From Panopea generosa (lineage: Eukaryota > Mollusca > Bivalvia > Adapedonta > Hiatellidae): 64,000 nucleotides of DNA. Both the position numbers and the translations under genes were made by a program. The DNA is taken from the NCBI GenBank assembly GCA_029582155.1, contig CM055899.1:56005853-56069852 (forward strand). Direction: 5' to 3'. Positions 22,793-35,000 of the stretch are shown here, one piece after another. A model generated the notes under the pieces. The model saw only the letters and a program-made list of their open reading frames with translations. It was not told the DNA's origin and made no database searches. Each line of letters opens with the position of its first letter. The stretch's first letter is position 1.

Positions 22793-23750
22793 TTATAAGG
22801 CAGATATCGAATATAGTGACTGACTTATGTATCAAAACTCGATTAATGATATGACTACGGGAGTTAGCCTTAAAACAGGCCTTTTTTCATGTTGATATTT
22901 CGTTTTGTTGATATAATGAACATTCTAGTGCTACATTGAATAAACACACACATCGTTTATATGCGAACAATCATATTTAGCTATACAACTAAAATACTGT
23001 TTATGTTTCTTTTTGTGTGTTTTTTTCGAAATCAGATGAAAACATTCACAAAAGAGGCAAATCATTATGTGCAAAATTCTTGATTATCAATTCAAAAATG
23101 TTAATTAATTTGATTTCTACATGTCATTTGTTTGTATTAAGAAATGATGAACGTTTTATCACGATAGTATTTGCATATCAGAATTCCTTGCAAAATATGT
23201 CAATTTGTGCTGTGTTTGCAACATTGAACTTTTATTGACCTTCTGATTTATATACACATTTAAACTACTTAAGTGTATTTATAAAAATACAAATATTGTG
23301 GGCTGAAACAAGTGTTTTGAGCAATAGGCTATGCTGTGACTTTCTGCCATTGACTGTTTAAGGCGACAAATCCTGTTGTTTTTATCCCCACCATTTACGG
23401 TTTGGAAAGGGAGGGAACATACACAGTGTACTTTGTAATAATGAATATGTTGGTTTTTTTTATTATTAAAAAAATGCGGTTCATTTTGTGAACAAGAAAG
23501 TGTTACTATAATAATTATTCTTTTAGTTCAGTCTACTATTTCGATCCTCTGTGTACGGATTATTTACTACGTAACAAGTGTTGTTCAACTGTGAAACATG
23601 AGTGAAATGATATTTATCATTGATATTGTCAGAGACATAAATTATCTTGACATTTGGGTTCAGTTCGACGATTTTAAAGTATCAGCTTTTAAAATTAATA
23701 TGTGCCGATTATATCTTGTTCCTAGCTGCTTTAGAAGGAAATTTACAGTG

Positions 23751-24759
23751 TACGAGGGATATTCGATAAGGTTAGGGACTGGCCTTATAAAATAAATCTT
23801 AACCTGATTTAGGTCAAATTTAACTATTCTCAGAAATCAACTTTTCCATTCGAGATAGCCATGACCTATACACCGCAGAGTAGTTCTTGAGTTGTAACGA
23901 AGGCCATCAAACATCTTTTTTAGTACAGGAAGAAAAAGAAGTCACAGGGACTAAGGTCTTGCGAGTATAGATATACATGATACAAGAAACTTTATTTTGT
24001 TTCGGATTTACAAATATAAAACACTAGCTGTAAAGCTATTTGCTGACAGTAACAAAGATACATAACATGTTAACATTTTTTTGTTTTTTTTGTTTTTTTT
24101 TTAATTGGTAATTGTTTGACTGACTTGTTGGGTCTGCTGAATCTGCTGCTTAATATTACTATTGTGTACAATTACCACTCCAACCAGTTCGTGTTTTAAC
24201 GTAATATTGTTTCACTGATTTCAGTACCCTATCCCTTATATATTTCCAGTAACAGATATGCCAGGTACACTGACTTTTTGCTCAACAGCACCATTGAAAT
24301 TGACGAAAATCGTGTATAGAACCCGTTAAGCACTTTGAATTCGTTTTGATATAATCGGTATTTCTTGTTCTTTCCTTAACAACTGTTTATTATTTACCAG
24401 TCGCTGAGGTTCGAAATAATAGATCCACGTTTCATCACCTATGAGGAGCTCATTTAGTCTTCTTCCATCAGCATTTTTGCACACTTCCAGAAGATCTTTG
24501 CAACATTTCTTTTGGGCCTTTTTTTCTTTGATCAGAAGGTGGCATACCCACCGTGCACATACCTTTGATAATTGTAAGTGTTTTATCAGAGTTTCGTGAA
24601 CACTTCCAAATGAAAAACCAATTGAAGCAGCTATTGCAGAAACTATATAGCGCGATTCTTCTGCTACTTTGGCTTCTACAGCAGCAATGCTATTAGAAGA
24701 CAATAAAGTTTTGGGGCACCCTGCACGAGGTAGATCTTTCATTCTAAATACCCCTCCAA
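23751..24759 (-). mobile_element. Mariner-like element, internally deleted, inserted in module C
   Basis: The left end TACGAGGGATATTCGATAAG and a degenerate inverse right end (AATACCCCTCCAA, about 24747-24759) bound the element. Outside them the flanks match an uninterrupted stretch of module B around a TA. The left end closely resembles the right end of the other mariner (15809-15826), so the two belong to related families. Confidence 0.75.
23830..24757 (-). pseudogene. Mariner transposase fragment
   Basis: The long open piece lacks the first helix-turn-helix (about 60 residues). Starting at KDLPRAGCPKTLLSSNSIAA it reads through AEESRYIVSAIAASIGFSFG, SKVCARWVCHLLIKE and LIGDETWIYYFEPQRLVNN (first catalytic Asp) to about 24326, where a stop intervenes. 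Later pieces give a VPGISVTGN-like match. Then, after an AT-rich stretch with a T-tract near 24078-24103, FLFPVLKKMFDGLRYNSRT appears from the C-terminal end. The HxDN block is missing. The internal deletion runs from the right inverted end directly into the second DNA-binding region. Confidence 0.75.
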
Positions 24760-24887
24760 TATGGTATGTATTAAACAACGGATGCAGAATATTAATAATT
24801 ACATGTGGAAACATCAGAAAACCTCACACAAATTAAAGTAATTAGGTTTTAAACTGTAAGTAAATGTACTAGAGACAATAAAACATA

Positions 24888-25136
24888 TACTGTAAATTTT
24901 AAATTCCCGTGAACTTTATTTCACAAACTTGCTCTGATTTGTCCTTTTTTTATTTATTCGCAAATTATTTAGTTCGCGACGGTCGAAAGTGAAACCGCCA
25001 GAAATAGTTTTATTGTATATTGTTAACATTCGGACAGTGAAAATTATTGTAACTTTAGCGAAATCTTTGAATTCGCGAGGGTTGAAACTTGCGAGTAATA
25101 GCGAATGTTCTCGCTAATAAAACGTGTTTTACAGTA
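24888..25136. mobile_element. MITE with TACTGTAAA termini
   Basis: A 249-bp AT-rich element begins TACTGTAAA and ends TTTACAGTA, flanked by TA on both sides (24886-24887 and 25137-25138). The interior has TTCGCGA and GCGAA blocks typical of a MITE type common in marine invertebrates. Removing the element and one TA restores a sequence that matches module B at about 44030, so B shows the empty site. No coding capacity. Confidence 0.8.
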
Positions 25137-25767
25137 TATAGATTATAACTCATAAAAGGCAAGAATTTCTATACTATTGTGATGCTTTGACCGTAATTAT
25201 GTGTTATGGGCTCGCTTGGCTGTGATGTACCGGGAGGTCACGTTCAAGTTTTTGCGTCGGTTCATACAATAAGAATTTGTTTACTGTCCAGGTTCTTAGA
25301 CCGAATAATACAAGTATAATTAAACATAGTAATTATGGAACTATACAGATTATTCACATGGCATATCTTTTTGTAATTCAACTTTTATTTCATCAATGTA
25401 TCAATATTATTACATAAACGATACAAAACATGATAATGTTTTTTATACATTCTGGTTATAATAATTCGCATAGTTCAGTTTTAATTGCATATATATCAAC
25501 ACAGTCTCAATAACAAACAACATCTCCATGTTTTTGCCAGTAAGTGAAAATTCTACTTAGAATGATAATATGATAAAAACAATATTTTTTTTTTTTGTTG
25601 AAAAAAAAACAAAAAAAAAACAGAGGAAAAGAAAGGAAGATTTTGATTTTTAATGACTTATAGTGAAAAGAGTGAAAAAAAGAAAAAAATTGTCTCGTCC
25701 ATGTAAATATCATTAACAGTTCCTAAAAGCTTTCCCAGTTTTGAATTTTATGGTCATTTATAATATT

Positions 25768-26597
25768 TTAACGGAGATAAAGTCTCCATTTTGCTTCATG
25801 AGTTTCTAATTTGTCATGTTTGAGAGCTATTTCTCGTTCTATCTCGATTCTTCTTTCCATATACTTTTTGAACAATTGTATTTTTGGAACTCTTTTTTGT
25901 GATTTGCTTACAAATATGAAATATTTTGCACATATAAGAATATTTTTTTTTAAATTATTTATACTAGGATTGTTTGTTACAATTCCGAAGGAAACTGTGT
26001 CTTTGCATATATTTATATTAAAGTTTATATCGTTTAAATATGTCCTTAGCTCAGTCCAGAATGTTTGCACATGAAAGCATTCCCAGAACAAATGATTAGT
26101 TGTTTCTATATAACCATTACAAAATTCACACAAGTTTGAATTTACTATTTTAAATTTCATCAATGACTTATTTGTTGGGATTATGCGCATCAAGTATTTG
26201 TATTGGAAGTTTCTTAATTTTTGATCAATTGTAGATTTGATTGGAATAGTGTATATTTTCTTCCAGTCCAACTGAATATGTTGAAAGTCTGACTCCCATT
26301 TTATTTCAGATTTAGCTTTAATTTTGTGTTCATTTGTCATTTGATACCTATATAAAAATTGATTTGTTTGTTTGCTAATAATTAGTTTTTGAAATAGGTT
26401 TACATAGTCTTGGGTATCGATTGGTTCATCTTTTAATCTTTCTTTCCATTCGTTAGGTATGCTTGATACTAACTGGTTATATCTAAGAAATTCTGAACTA
26501 GATAATCTATATAAAGTTTTAAATTCGCTGAAATTATAAAATCTTTTTTTTCTAAAATCATATATGTTTTGTATATATTTGATTCCCTGGCATATCT
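25768..26597 (-). pseudogene. Non-LTR retrotransposon (LINE) ORF2 C-terminal fragment
   Basis: The open frame on the minus strand starts around GIKYIQNIYDFRKKRF and ends at 25768. It contains KIYTIPIKSTIDQKLRNFQY and LMRIIPTNKSL, then CEFCNGYIETTNHLFWEC. This is the C-x2-C...H-x4-C zinc-binding region that follows the reverse transcriptase in many LINEs (zf-RVT). Wording is closest to L1/Tx1-type elements, which is an assignment from memory. RT and endonuclease are absent because the copy is truncated at its 5' end near 26600. The 3' UTR probably extends to the T- and A-rich tract near 25585. The frame itself is intact over about 275 codons. Confidence 0.75.
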
Positions 26598-27825
26598 ATG
26601 TAGGATTGATCAAGAGCATTATTACAGAGTACGGATACTAATAGTATTTATATAGAGTCAGACAAATACACTGACTGCCATACCAAATAACATATTCATG
26701 ATCAGAAAAGCAATAACTAATTATGTAACTATACATACATATATATATATAAGGGATCAGAACTGTAATAATAATACATAAAAAATGTATTCAATATTAC
26801 TAAATTTGTATATATAAAAAGCAAACTATTTCGGGATGAATAAATAGGCTACGCTATAACGTTTTTCCATTGACGTTAAAAGGAGATCTTTAAAAGTGTT
26901 CCTAGCTGGTTCAGAAGGAAGTTCACAGTTTATATGTATATTGTATATATTACAAAACTGATGCGGAAAATGAAGACTGAGTGTTTATAAAGAGTTCCAT
27001 GTGGAAACTTCAGAAAATCCCTTAGAAACCGAAATAATCGTGAATTTATAGAAACCAGTCAATGTACAAAAGACAGTAAAACATATAGAGGGATTATAAA
27101 TCACGAAAATTAAGAGTTGACATGTGATGCTTTAGCTATGTCAGGGGATGATCCGATTCGCGCTTATACGCACCGGTGAACAAAATTCAATCAAAACAGA
27201 TACCAGAAGTAAACAGAAGTAATACGTTGTTGCATTGTCATTCGTTTTATTTATCACATTCATATCATTTCCTTGAAGGAACCTAATGAAAAGCCGAATA
27301 ACCGAGTAAACGAGAACCTTCGGGCCATTATGCAGCACCCGTATTTCCGATTTTGTTTCAGTGTTTGTTTGTGTTTTCGTTTCGAGTTAATAGTGCCAAT
27401 AGTCCATATATTTGTATAAACAGATTGCAGTTTCATTTTTTACAGATAATAAAACGTGGCTTTACATACGGAGCACGTTTATTTGAAACTTAACACTTGG
27501 AAGAGTCATACATGTACATGTATCACTACATAAAGCTGTTGGTTCTTGTCTGTGTTACTTTGCTGTCTTTCTCAAATCGTATACAACAACAAAAATAATA
27601 AAATCATGACAAATATACTGAACCGAACAGCTAACTGGTCACCTGACATTTTACGTACTTGCCATTTTATATATTTTCCCAAAAGTAGCAAAGCAGTTTC
27701 CTTGAAAATTAGACTATGAAAAAATACATTGTCTGTTAATGGCATGTATAACTTTTAATAGCGCTTCTACATATTTTGACGAAGATATTGGAAAACAAAA
27801 GTGAAGGGTTAGCTGTTACGTTCAG

Positions 27826-27837
27826 TATATAAATATA
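27826..27837 (+). promoter_or_regulatory. TATA-like box, module A
   Basis: TATATAAATATA lies 49 bp before the candidate ATG and is conserved in position in module B. It is a plausible core promoter, but it sits in AT-rich DNA, so chance is possible. Confidence 0.35.
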
Positions 27838-27874
27838 TAGACTTGTTAAAAAAGCAACCACATCGGACACTGGT

Positions 27875-28044
27875 ATGATAAGCTACAAGGCGATGTTATT
27901 GATTAGTACACTGGTTGTGGTTCTCTGCTATACTGCAAGTTTCATATGGATAAGATTATCATTCATGACAGTTGTTTGTTCTACTTCCAGGTTAAATACT
28001 CTGTTATCATGAAAATTAGGAAAAATGAGAAGCATACAAACTGA
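27875..28044 (+). CDS. Candidate small secreted peptide, module A
   Basis: The ATG at 27875 opens 20 codons beginning MISYKAMLL and continuing ISTLVVVLCYT, a signal-peptide-like hydrophobic run. A GCAAGT donor (27935) and a TTCTACTTCCAG acceptor (ending 27990) define a 56-bp intron. The second exon reads VKYSVIMKIRKNEKHTN and stops at TGA (28044). The paralogue in module B has the same exon boundaries, the same length and the same stop. The intron length differs by one base (56 versus 57), so only the spliced reading stays in register in both. The donor here is the minor GC type. The mature part would be short, basic and without cysteines. I do not recognise a family, and function is unknown. 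It may instead be a pseudogene or chance. Confidence 0.3.
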
Positions 28045-28049
28045 TTGAG

Positions 28050-30280
28050 ACAATATCTTTAAAACATTTTTTGACAAAATGGCGGAATCTGATGGTCAGT
28101 AAAAATCCCAATCATGAATCATTTAGTGCTTTTCTATCACTGTGTGAATATGCCCGTCCAATGTCTACTTGCCCAATATGTTTTTGGAATAAATACTCAC
28201 TTTGAGTTTGTTTAGATAAAGGTAACATTGTCCATTGGAGCCCATTAATTGGACTAGTATAGTACTGACTGTCTTTGTTGGTATGACCACGCATACCTAG
28301 ATTCCAAATAGGGGTTTGGCATTAATGGAAGATAGATATATAATTAGTTACATAATACCATAAAATGTATGATATAAGTTATTCTACATTATGGTCATTG
28401 CAACCATCTTTCTAAAATCACTATGTAATGCACATATCACTTCCCAAACACGTATGCACAGCTTGTATGTCTGTATACGTGTTTGTCGTACTTTATGGAT
28501 AATTGACATTGTATCGTTGTCTAGTCGTTTGCTAAGAGATAGTCCGAGCTTTCTCTGAACATTTATACTTACTTTTTAGAGATACTGTATAGGCCTTTTG
28601 GTTCATAAACCTATGTCATTAACCCTGGATAGGAAGCCACTAATAATATTTAAAAATGCTTATTCCACTACAGAAAACCCGACCAAGCTAATAATGTGTA
28701 GGCAAGTTATCATGTAGTGTTCATATCCGCTTGTGTCTCATAAGGTGAATCCCACACGTTCGTGTCACCATGTCATTGCAGTTATATGTGTAAAAATGTA
28801 TGCTTTTTCTGAAAAATCGTCACGCACAATAATCAGGAGAAAAATTGACAGAAACATTTCAAGAACTATAACAAAACATATCTTAGCCCAGCTTTGGTAT
28901 CCCACAAAGTATTCCTAATTTTGTATTCTATATCGTGGTCAGTTGTTAATGCTTTAGAACGAAAAATAACGCATTAAATATTTTGTAGAGCCAGTTTTTT
29001 GATTAATTTTCTGTAGTCGCAAATTAGTCTGAGCTAGATAGAGGCATTCAAACATAACTGTGTAGTTTTAACACATTTTATTCCAAACCATTGTCATCAT
29101 CGTACACTCTTATTGACATATATCAGCTATAATTACATTTTGTGACACTGGCACTGACTGTCGCGTACAGGGGTCAATAGTTGCATAATATAACATACTA
29201 TAACGCATATAATTATGTAATCTTCCTTTTATCACATTACATATATAAATATATAATACATTTACAAACATAAATAGTGAATAAAAAAGAGATGCTCTTT
29301 ACAGAGCTATGATAAACTGATTGCTATTTTCCATAATGATGCAATTGGAATCAGCAACATTATATTCAAATCAAAACATAATTTCAGCAGTCAATATGAC
29401 TAAACTGGATTATTTATCTAATTTCTATTTAAAATACATTAATACTGTAAAGTACCAGAATATAAAAAAGTAAGATACAGTTCTAAATATATAAAAAGTT
29501 TAAGCTTTTATCATACATTTAAATCGAATATATAATACATATTTTCTACGTTTTCAAATTCAAAGGCATATTTTTGCAAATAATTTTATCTCTATCTCAT
29601 ATTGACAGATTAACATAATTATATTACAATTGTTACACTGTCGTTAAACTTTTAGTAGCAGTGTTTTCCTTACTTGTTGGCTTATATCATCATATATTAG
29701 ACAACATAGTACATTTTCAATAGTATTTACATTTTCTCTCTTCAGTGGGTAATCGTTCATAACGTCCATTTTTATACGAATTGGAGCTTCTCCGCATCGA
29801 AATTTTTAATAAGCTCTACGAAGAGATCAAAGCATTGCACATTTAACAATAATCTTCAACTTTATATTTAGTTTAATATAGTAACCTTAGTTTCTACCTA
29901 CCGCTGCCTTCACGTGCATTTTCTCTTCTAATGTCATTAGTCATTTTCTATTGTTCAGATTTAAAAATACTGATTAACTCTTTTTAATAAGTCCACAATA
30001 TAGTAAGTAATACAATGTAATTAAAATTTACTTCCTCAAACACATAGTTAGCAATAACGTTCCAACTTTTACATTTTCCCCAGTATTTGAAGCTAATTAT
30101 TGGTTGTTATTTTGTTTAAATATTTTGTTTACCCTTCAACTTTGCATTAGGCATTTAAAGCAACACAATATAATTAGTTATCCACCATGCAGAATCGGCA
30201 GAGTCGCTCTCCTGATGCTGCACTAATGGTTGGAATAGGGTCTTACGTAGATTCGTCGACTAGATTAATTCGTCGTGAAT
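28050..30280. other. Module A middle part, no gene recognised
   Basis: AT-rich sequence shared with module B (45000-47110), with indels. A minus-strand frame at 28112-28294 is interrupted by a stop in B. I see no protein motif. Confidence 0.5.
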
Positions 30281-30284
30281 GGTA

Positions 30285-31455
30285 GTTGTGGATTTAAAAT
30301 ATTGTAGATTTCTTATAGTCGCTAATTATTAAATTCGCTTATTCTTGGTTATTCAAGTTATTCATTATTGTTATAGTCGTTGATTCTTGTAGTCGATGAT
30401 CATTTAAGTCATTGATTCGTGTAGTCGAAGATTATTTAAGTCGTCAATGTTGTAGTTGATGATTATTTAAGTCGTTGATTCGTGAAGTTGATGATTATTT
30501 AAGTAAATGATTCCTGTAGTCGATGATTATTATTTAAGTCGTCGATGTTGTAGTCGATGAATATTTAAGTCGTCAATGTTGAAGTCGATGATTATTTAAA
30601 TCGTTGATTATTGTAGTCGATGATTATTTAAGTCATTGATTCGTGTAGTCGATGATTTATTTAAGTCGTCGATGTTGTAGTCGATGACTATTTAAGTCGT
30701 TGATTCGTGAAGTCGATGATTATTCAAGTCACTGATTTGTGTAGTCGATGAATATTTCAGTCGTCGATGGTGTAGTCGATGAATATTTAAGTGGTTGATT
30801 CTTGTAGTCGATGATTATTTAAGTAACTGATTCGTGTAGTTGATGATTATTGAAGTCGTCGATATTTGTAGTCGTTGATTATTTAAGTTGTCGATTTGTG
30901 TAGTCAATGATTATTTAAATCGCTGATTCTTATAGTCGATGATTATTTAAGTAACTGATTCGTGTAGTTGATGATTATTTAAGTCGTCGGTATTTGTAGT
31001 CGATGATTATTTAAGTTGTCGATTTGTGTAGTCAATGCTTATTTAAGTAACTGATTCGTGTAGTTGATGAATATTTAAGTCGTCGATATATGTAGTCGAT
31101 AATTATTTAAGTCGTCGATTTTTGTAGTCAATGATTATTTAAGTCGTTGATTCTTGTAGTCAATGATTATTTAAGTAACTGATTCGTGCAGTCGATGATT
31201 ATTTAAGTTGTCGATTTTTGAAGTCAATGATAATTTAAGTCGTCGATTTGTGTAGTCAATGATAATTTAAGTCGTTGATTCTTGTTGTCGATGATTTTTT
31301 AAATCAATGATGCGTGCAGTCGATGATTATTTAAGTCGTCGAATTTTGTAGTCGATGATTATTTAAGTCGTTGATTCTTGTAGTCGATGATTATATGATT
31401 ATTTAAATCGGCGATTTTTGTATTCGATGATTATTTAAGTCGTTGATTCTTAATG
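30285..31455. repeat. 32-bp minisatellite in module A
   Basis: About 36 copies of a 31-32-bp unit, GTAGTCGATGATTATTTAAG followed by TCGTTGATTCGT. The unit is itself two related 16-bp halves (GTCGATGATTATTTAA and GTCGTTGATTCTTGTA). The same array occurs in module B, so it existed before the duplication. Confidence 0.93.
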
Positions 31456-31927
31456 TATGGTGATTAATGAAGTTTCCACTCCCCGCTGAACTCCGAAGGT
31501 GAGTATGGCCAAAATGTCGTATTGGTAACCGCTGGTTTATGATAAGTTGGTTGACATAAAAAAATAAAAAAATCCTGCCTATGGTCACGTTATGAACTTA
31601 TTTAGATTCATAACGCCTTATCCAACATTGATAATCGTGGTAATCAAATTTAGTAGAGGGCTATACCTATTTTATCGCGTTAACCACGTGTATCGGAGGC
31701 GACAGTGAATCACTTCTAAAGACTTGAGTAGAGGTGCACTTCGGCAGTCGCTTGAAAAATGACCGATTGTGTTAAATCACTTAAATATTACTATCCTGGG
31801 GACATCACTAAGTTCCCTCGATTTGATTGGTTGATACATCTCGCCGAAGATAGATAACAAATCTCTAAAAGTAACCCTTGTACGACAGTATATTCCTTAC
31901 AGTTGTCCATACAAGTTGTACAATAAA

Positions 31928-32010
31928 GTCGCTTGAAAAATGACTGATTGTGTTAAATCACTTAGATATTACTATCCTGGGGACATCACTAAGTTCCCAC
32001 GATTTGATCG
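31928..32010. repeat. 83-bp local duplication joining module A to the 68-bp array
   Basis: GTCGCTTGAAAAATGACTGA and the following bases repeat 31747-31830 with a few changes. The copy is fused on the left to the exact module end and on the right to the first unit of the 68-bp array, with short shared bases (GATTTGAT/TGATC) at the join. Confidence 0.85.
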
Positions 32011-35000
32011 GTGATCAAATACTCATGTTCCCTCATATACATGTTTTTCATTACTACAGCTTTGATGCTCACAATATAGTGATCAAATACTCATGTGCCC
32101 TCATATACATGTTTTTCATTGCTACATCTTTGATGAAAACAGTTTAGTGACCAAATACTTACGGGCCCTTATATGCATGTTGTTCATTGCTGGAGCTTTG
32201 ATGATCACAGTCTAGAAATCAAATACTCATGTGCCCTCATATACATGTTTTTCATCGGTACAGCGTTGATGATCACAGTCTAGTGATCAAATACTCATGA
32301 GCCCTCATATACATGTTTTTCATTGGTACAGCATTGATGATCACAGTCTAGTGATCAAATACTCATGTGACCTCTTATACATGTTTTTCATTGGTACAGT
32401 TTTGATGATAACAGTCAAGTGATCAAATTCTAATGTGCCGTTATATACATGTTTTTTTATAACTACATCTTTGACAATCACAGTCTAGTGATCAAATACT
32501 CATGTACCCTCATCATCATGTTTTTGTTTATTGGTCCAGCTTTGATGATCACAGTCTAGAGATCAAATACTCATGTGTCCTCATATACATGTTTTTCATT
32601 GCTACAACTTTGATGATCACAGTCTAGTGATCAAACACTCATGTGCTCTCATATTCATGTTTTCCATTGCTACAGCTTTGATGATCACAGTCTAGTGATC
32701 AAATACTCATGTACTCTCATATACATGTTTTTCATTGCTACAGCTTTGATGATTACAATCTAGTGATCAAATACTCATGTGCCCTCATATACATGTTCTT
32801 CATTGTTGCAGCTTTGATGATCACAATCTAGAGATCAAATACTCACGTGCCCTCATATACATGTTTTTTATCGGTACAGCTTTGATGATCACAGTCTAGT
32901 GATCAAATACACGTGTGCCCTCAGATACATGTTTTTTATCGGTACAGATTTGATGATCACAGTCTAGTGATGAAATACTCATGTGACCTCATATACATGT
33001 TTTTCATTGCAACAGCATTGATGCTCACAGTCTAGAGATCAAATACTCCCGTGCCCTCATATACATGTTTTTTATCGGTACAGCTTTGATGATCACAGTC
33101 TAGTAATCAAATACACATGTGCCCTCATAAACATGTTTTTTATAGGTACAGCTTTGATGATCACAGTCTAGTGATCAAATACTCATGTCACCTCATATAC
33201 ATGTTTTTCATTGCAACAGCTTTGATGATCACATTCTAGTGATCAAATACTCATGTGCCCTCATATACATGTTTTTCATTGGTACAGTTTTGATGATCAT
33301 AGTCAAGTGATTTAATACTCATGTGATCTAATATACATATTTTTCATTATTACTACTTTTAAATTCCCATGTGCCCTCATATACATGTTTTTATTGGTAG
33401 CTTTGATGATCACAGTCTAGATATCAAATACTCATTAGCCCTTATATACATGTTTTTGATTGCAACAGCTTTGATGATCACAGTCAAGTGACCAAACACT
33501 CATTAGCCTTCATATACATGTTTTCATTACTACAGCTTAGAAGATCACAGTCTAGTGATCAAATACTCATGTGCTCTCATATACAGGTTTTTCAATGCTA
33601 TAGCTTTGATGCTCACAGTCTAGTGATCAAATACTTATGTGCCTTCACAAACATGTTTTTCAATGCTACAGCTTTGATGATCACAGTCTAGTGATTAAAT
33701 TATCATGTGCCCTTATATACTAGTTTTGTATTGGTACAGTTTTGATAATCACAATCAAGTGATCAAATGCTCATGTGCCATCATATACATGTTTTTCATT
33801 GCTGCATCTTTGATGATCACAGTCTAGTGATCAAATACTTATATGATCTCATATACATGTTTTTCATTACTAGTACATTGATAATCACAATCTAGTGATC
33901 AAATTCCCATGTGCCCTCATATACATGTTTTTATTGGTAGCTTTGATGTTCACAGTCTAGATATCAAATACTCATGAGCCCTTATATACATGTTTTTCAT
34001 TGCTACAGCTTTGATGATCACAGTCAAGTGACCAAATACTCATGTGCCCTCATATCCATTTTTTTATTGGTACAGCTTTGATGGTCACAGTCTAGTGATA
34101 AAATACTCACATGCCCTTTTAAAAATGTTTATTATTGGTACAGCATTGATGATTACAGTCTAGTGATCAAATACTCATGTGCTCTCATATACATGTTTTT
34201 CAATGCTACAGCTTCGATGCTCACAGTCTAGTGATCAAATACTTATGTGCCTTCACAAACATGTTTTTCAATGCTACAGCTTTGATGATCACAGTCTAGT
34301 GATTAAATTATCATGTGCCTTCATATACATGTTTTGTATTGGTACAGTTTTGATGATCACAGTCAAGTGATCAAATATTCATGTGCCCTCATATACATGT
34401 TTTTCATTGCAACATCTTTAATGATCACAGTCTAGTGATCAAATACTCATGTGCCTTTCTATACATGTTTTCATTACCACAGCTTTGATGATCACAGTCT
34501 AGTGATCAAATACTTATGTGATCTCATATACATGTTTTTCATTACCAGTACTTTGATGATCACAGTCTAGTGATCAAATTCCCATGTGTCCTCATATACA
34601 AGTTTTTCATTGCTACATCTTTGATGATCACAGTCTAGTGATCAAATACCCATGTGCCCTCCTATACATGTTTTCATTACCACAGGTTTGATGATAACAG
34701 TCTAGTGATCAAATACTCATGTGATCTCATATACATGTTTTTCATTACTACTACTTGTGCCCTAATAAACATGTTTTTTATCGGTACAACTTTGATGATC
34801 ACAGTCTAGTGATCAAATACTCATGTAACCTCATATACATGTTTTTCATTGCAACAGCTTTGATGATCACATTCTAGTGATCAAATACTCATGTGCCCCC
34901 ATATACATGTTTTTCATTGGTACAGTTTTGATGATCATAGTCAAGTGATCAAATACTCATGTGCCCTCATATACAAGTTTTTCATTGCTACATCTTTGAT

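Larger units (their letters stand above)
23170..25190. repeat. Module copy C (partial, diverged, interrupted)
   Basis: Stretches match module B in order. GCATATCAGAATTCCTTGCA at 23175 corresponds to about 43250. GTGGGCTGAAACAA at 23300 corresponds to 43455. The CTGTGTACGGATTA block at 23550 corresponds to 43709. After a mariner insertion, ATATGGTATGTATTA at 24760 corresponds to 43890 and CATGTGGAAACATCAG to 43945. After a MITE, similarity continues to about 25190. It is more diverged than A is from B and lacks the later part of the module. Confidence 0.7.
26815..31929. repeat. Module copy A (~5.1 kb)
   Basis: It is collinear with 43436-48747. Both share ATAAAAAGCAAACT, GTGTTCCTAGCTGG, GATGATCCG, a TATA-like box, a candidate small two-exon frame, a 32-bp minisatellite and the identical end TACAAGTTGTACAATAAAGT. 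Relative to B, copy A lacks about 350 bp near its start and has extra segments near 28380-28540 and 29450-29580. Similarity in the aligned parts looks like roughly 85-90 percent by eye. The exact right end is 31929 (B: 48747). Confidence 0.85.

Noticed and set aside
28112-28294. Minus-strand 60-codon frame in module A
   Set aside because: The matching place in module B has a TAA after about a dozen codons, so the frame is not conserved.
30285-31455. Regular short repeats resembling a CRISPR array
   Set aside because: Units are contiguous degenerate minisatellite repeats without unique spacers, in a eukaryotic genome.
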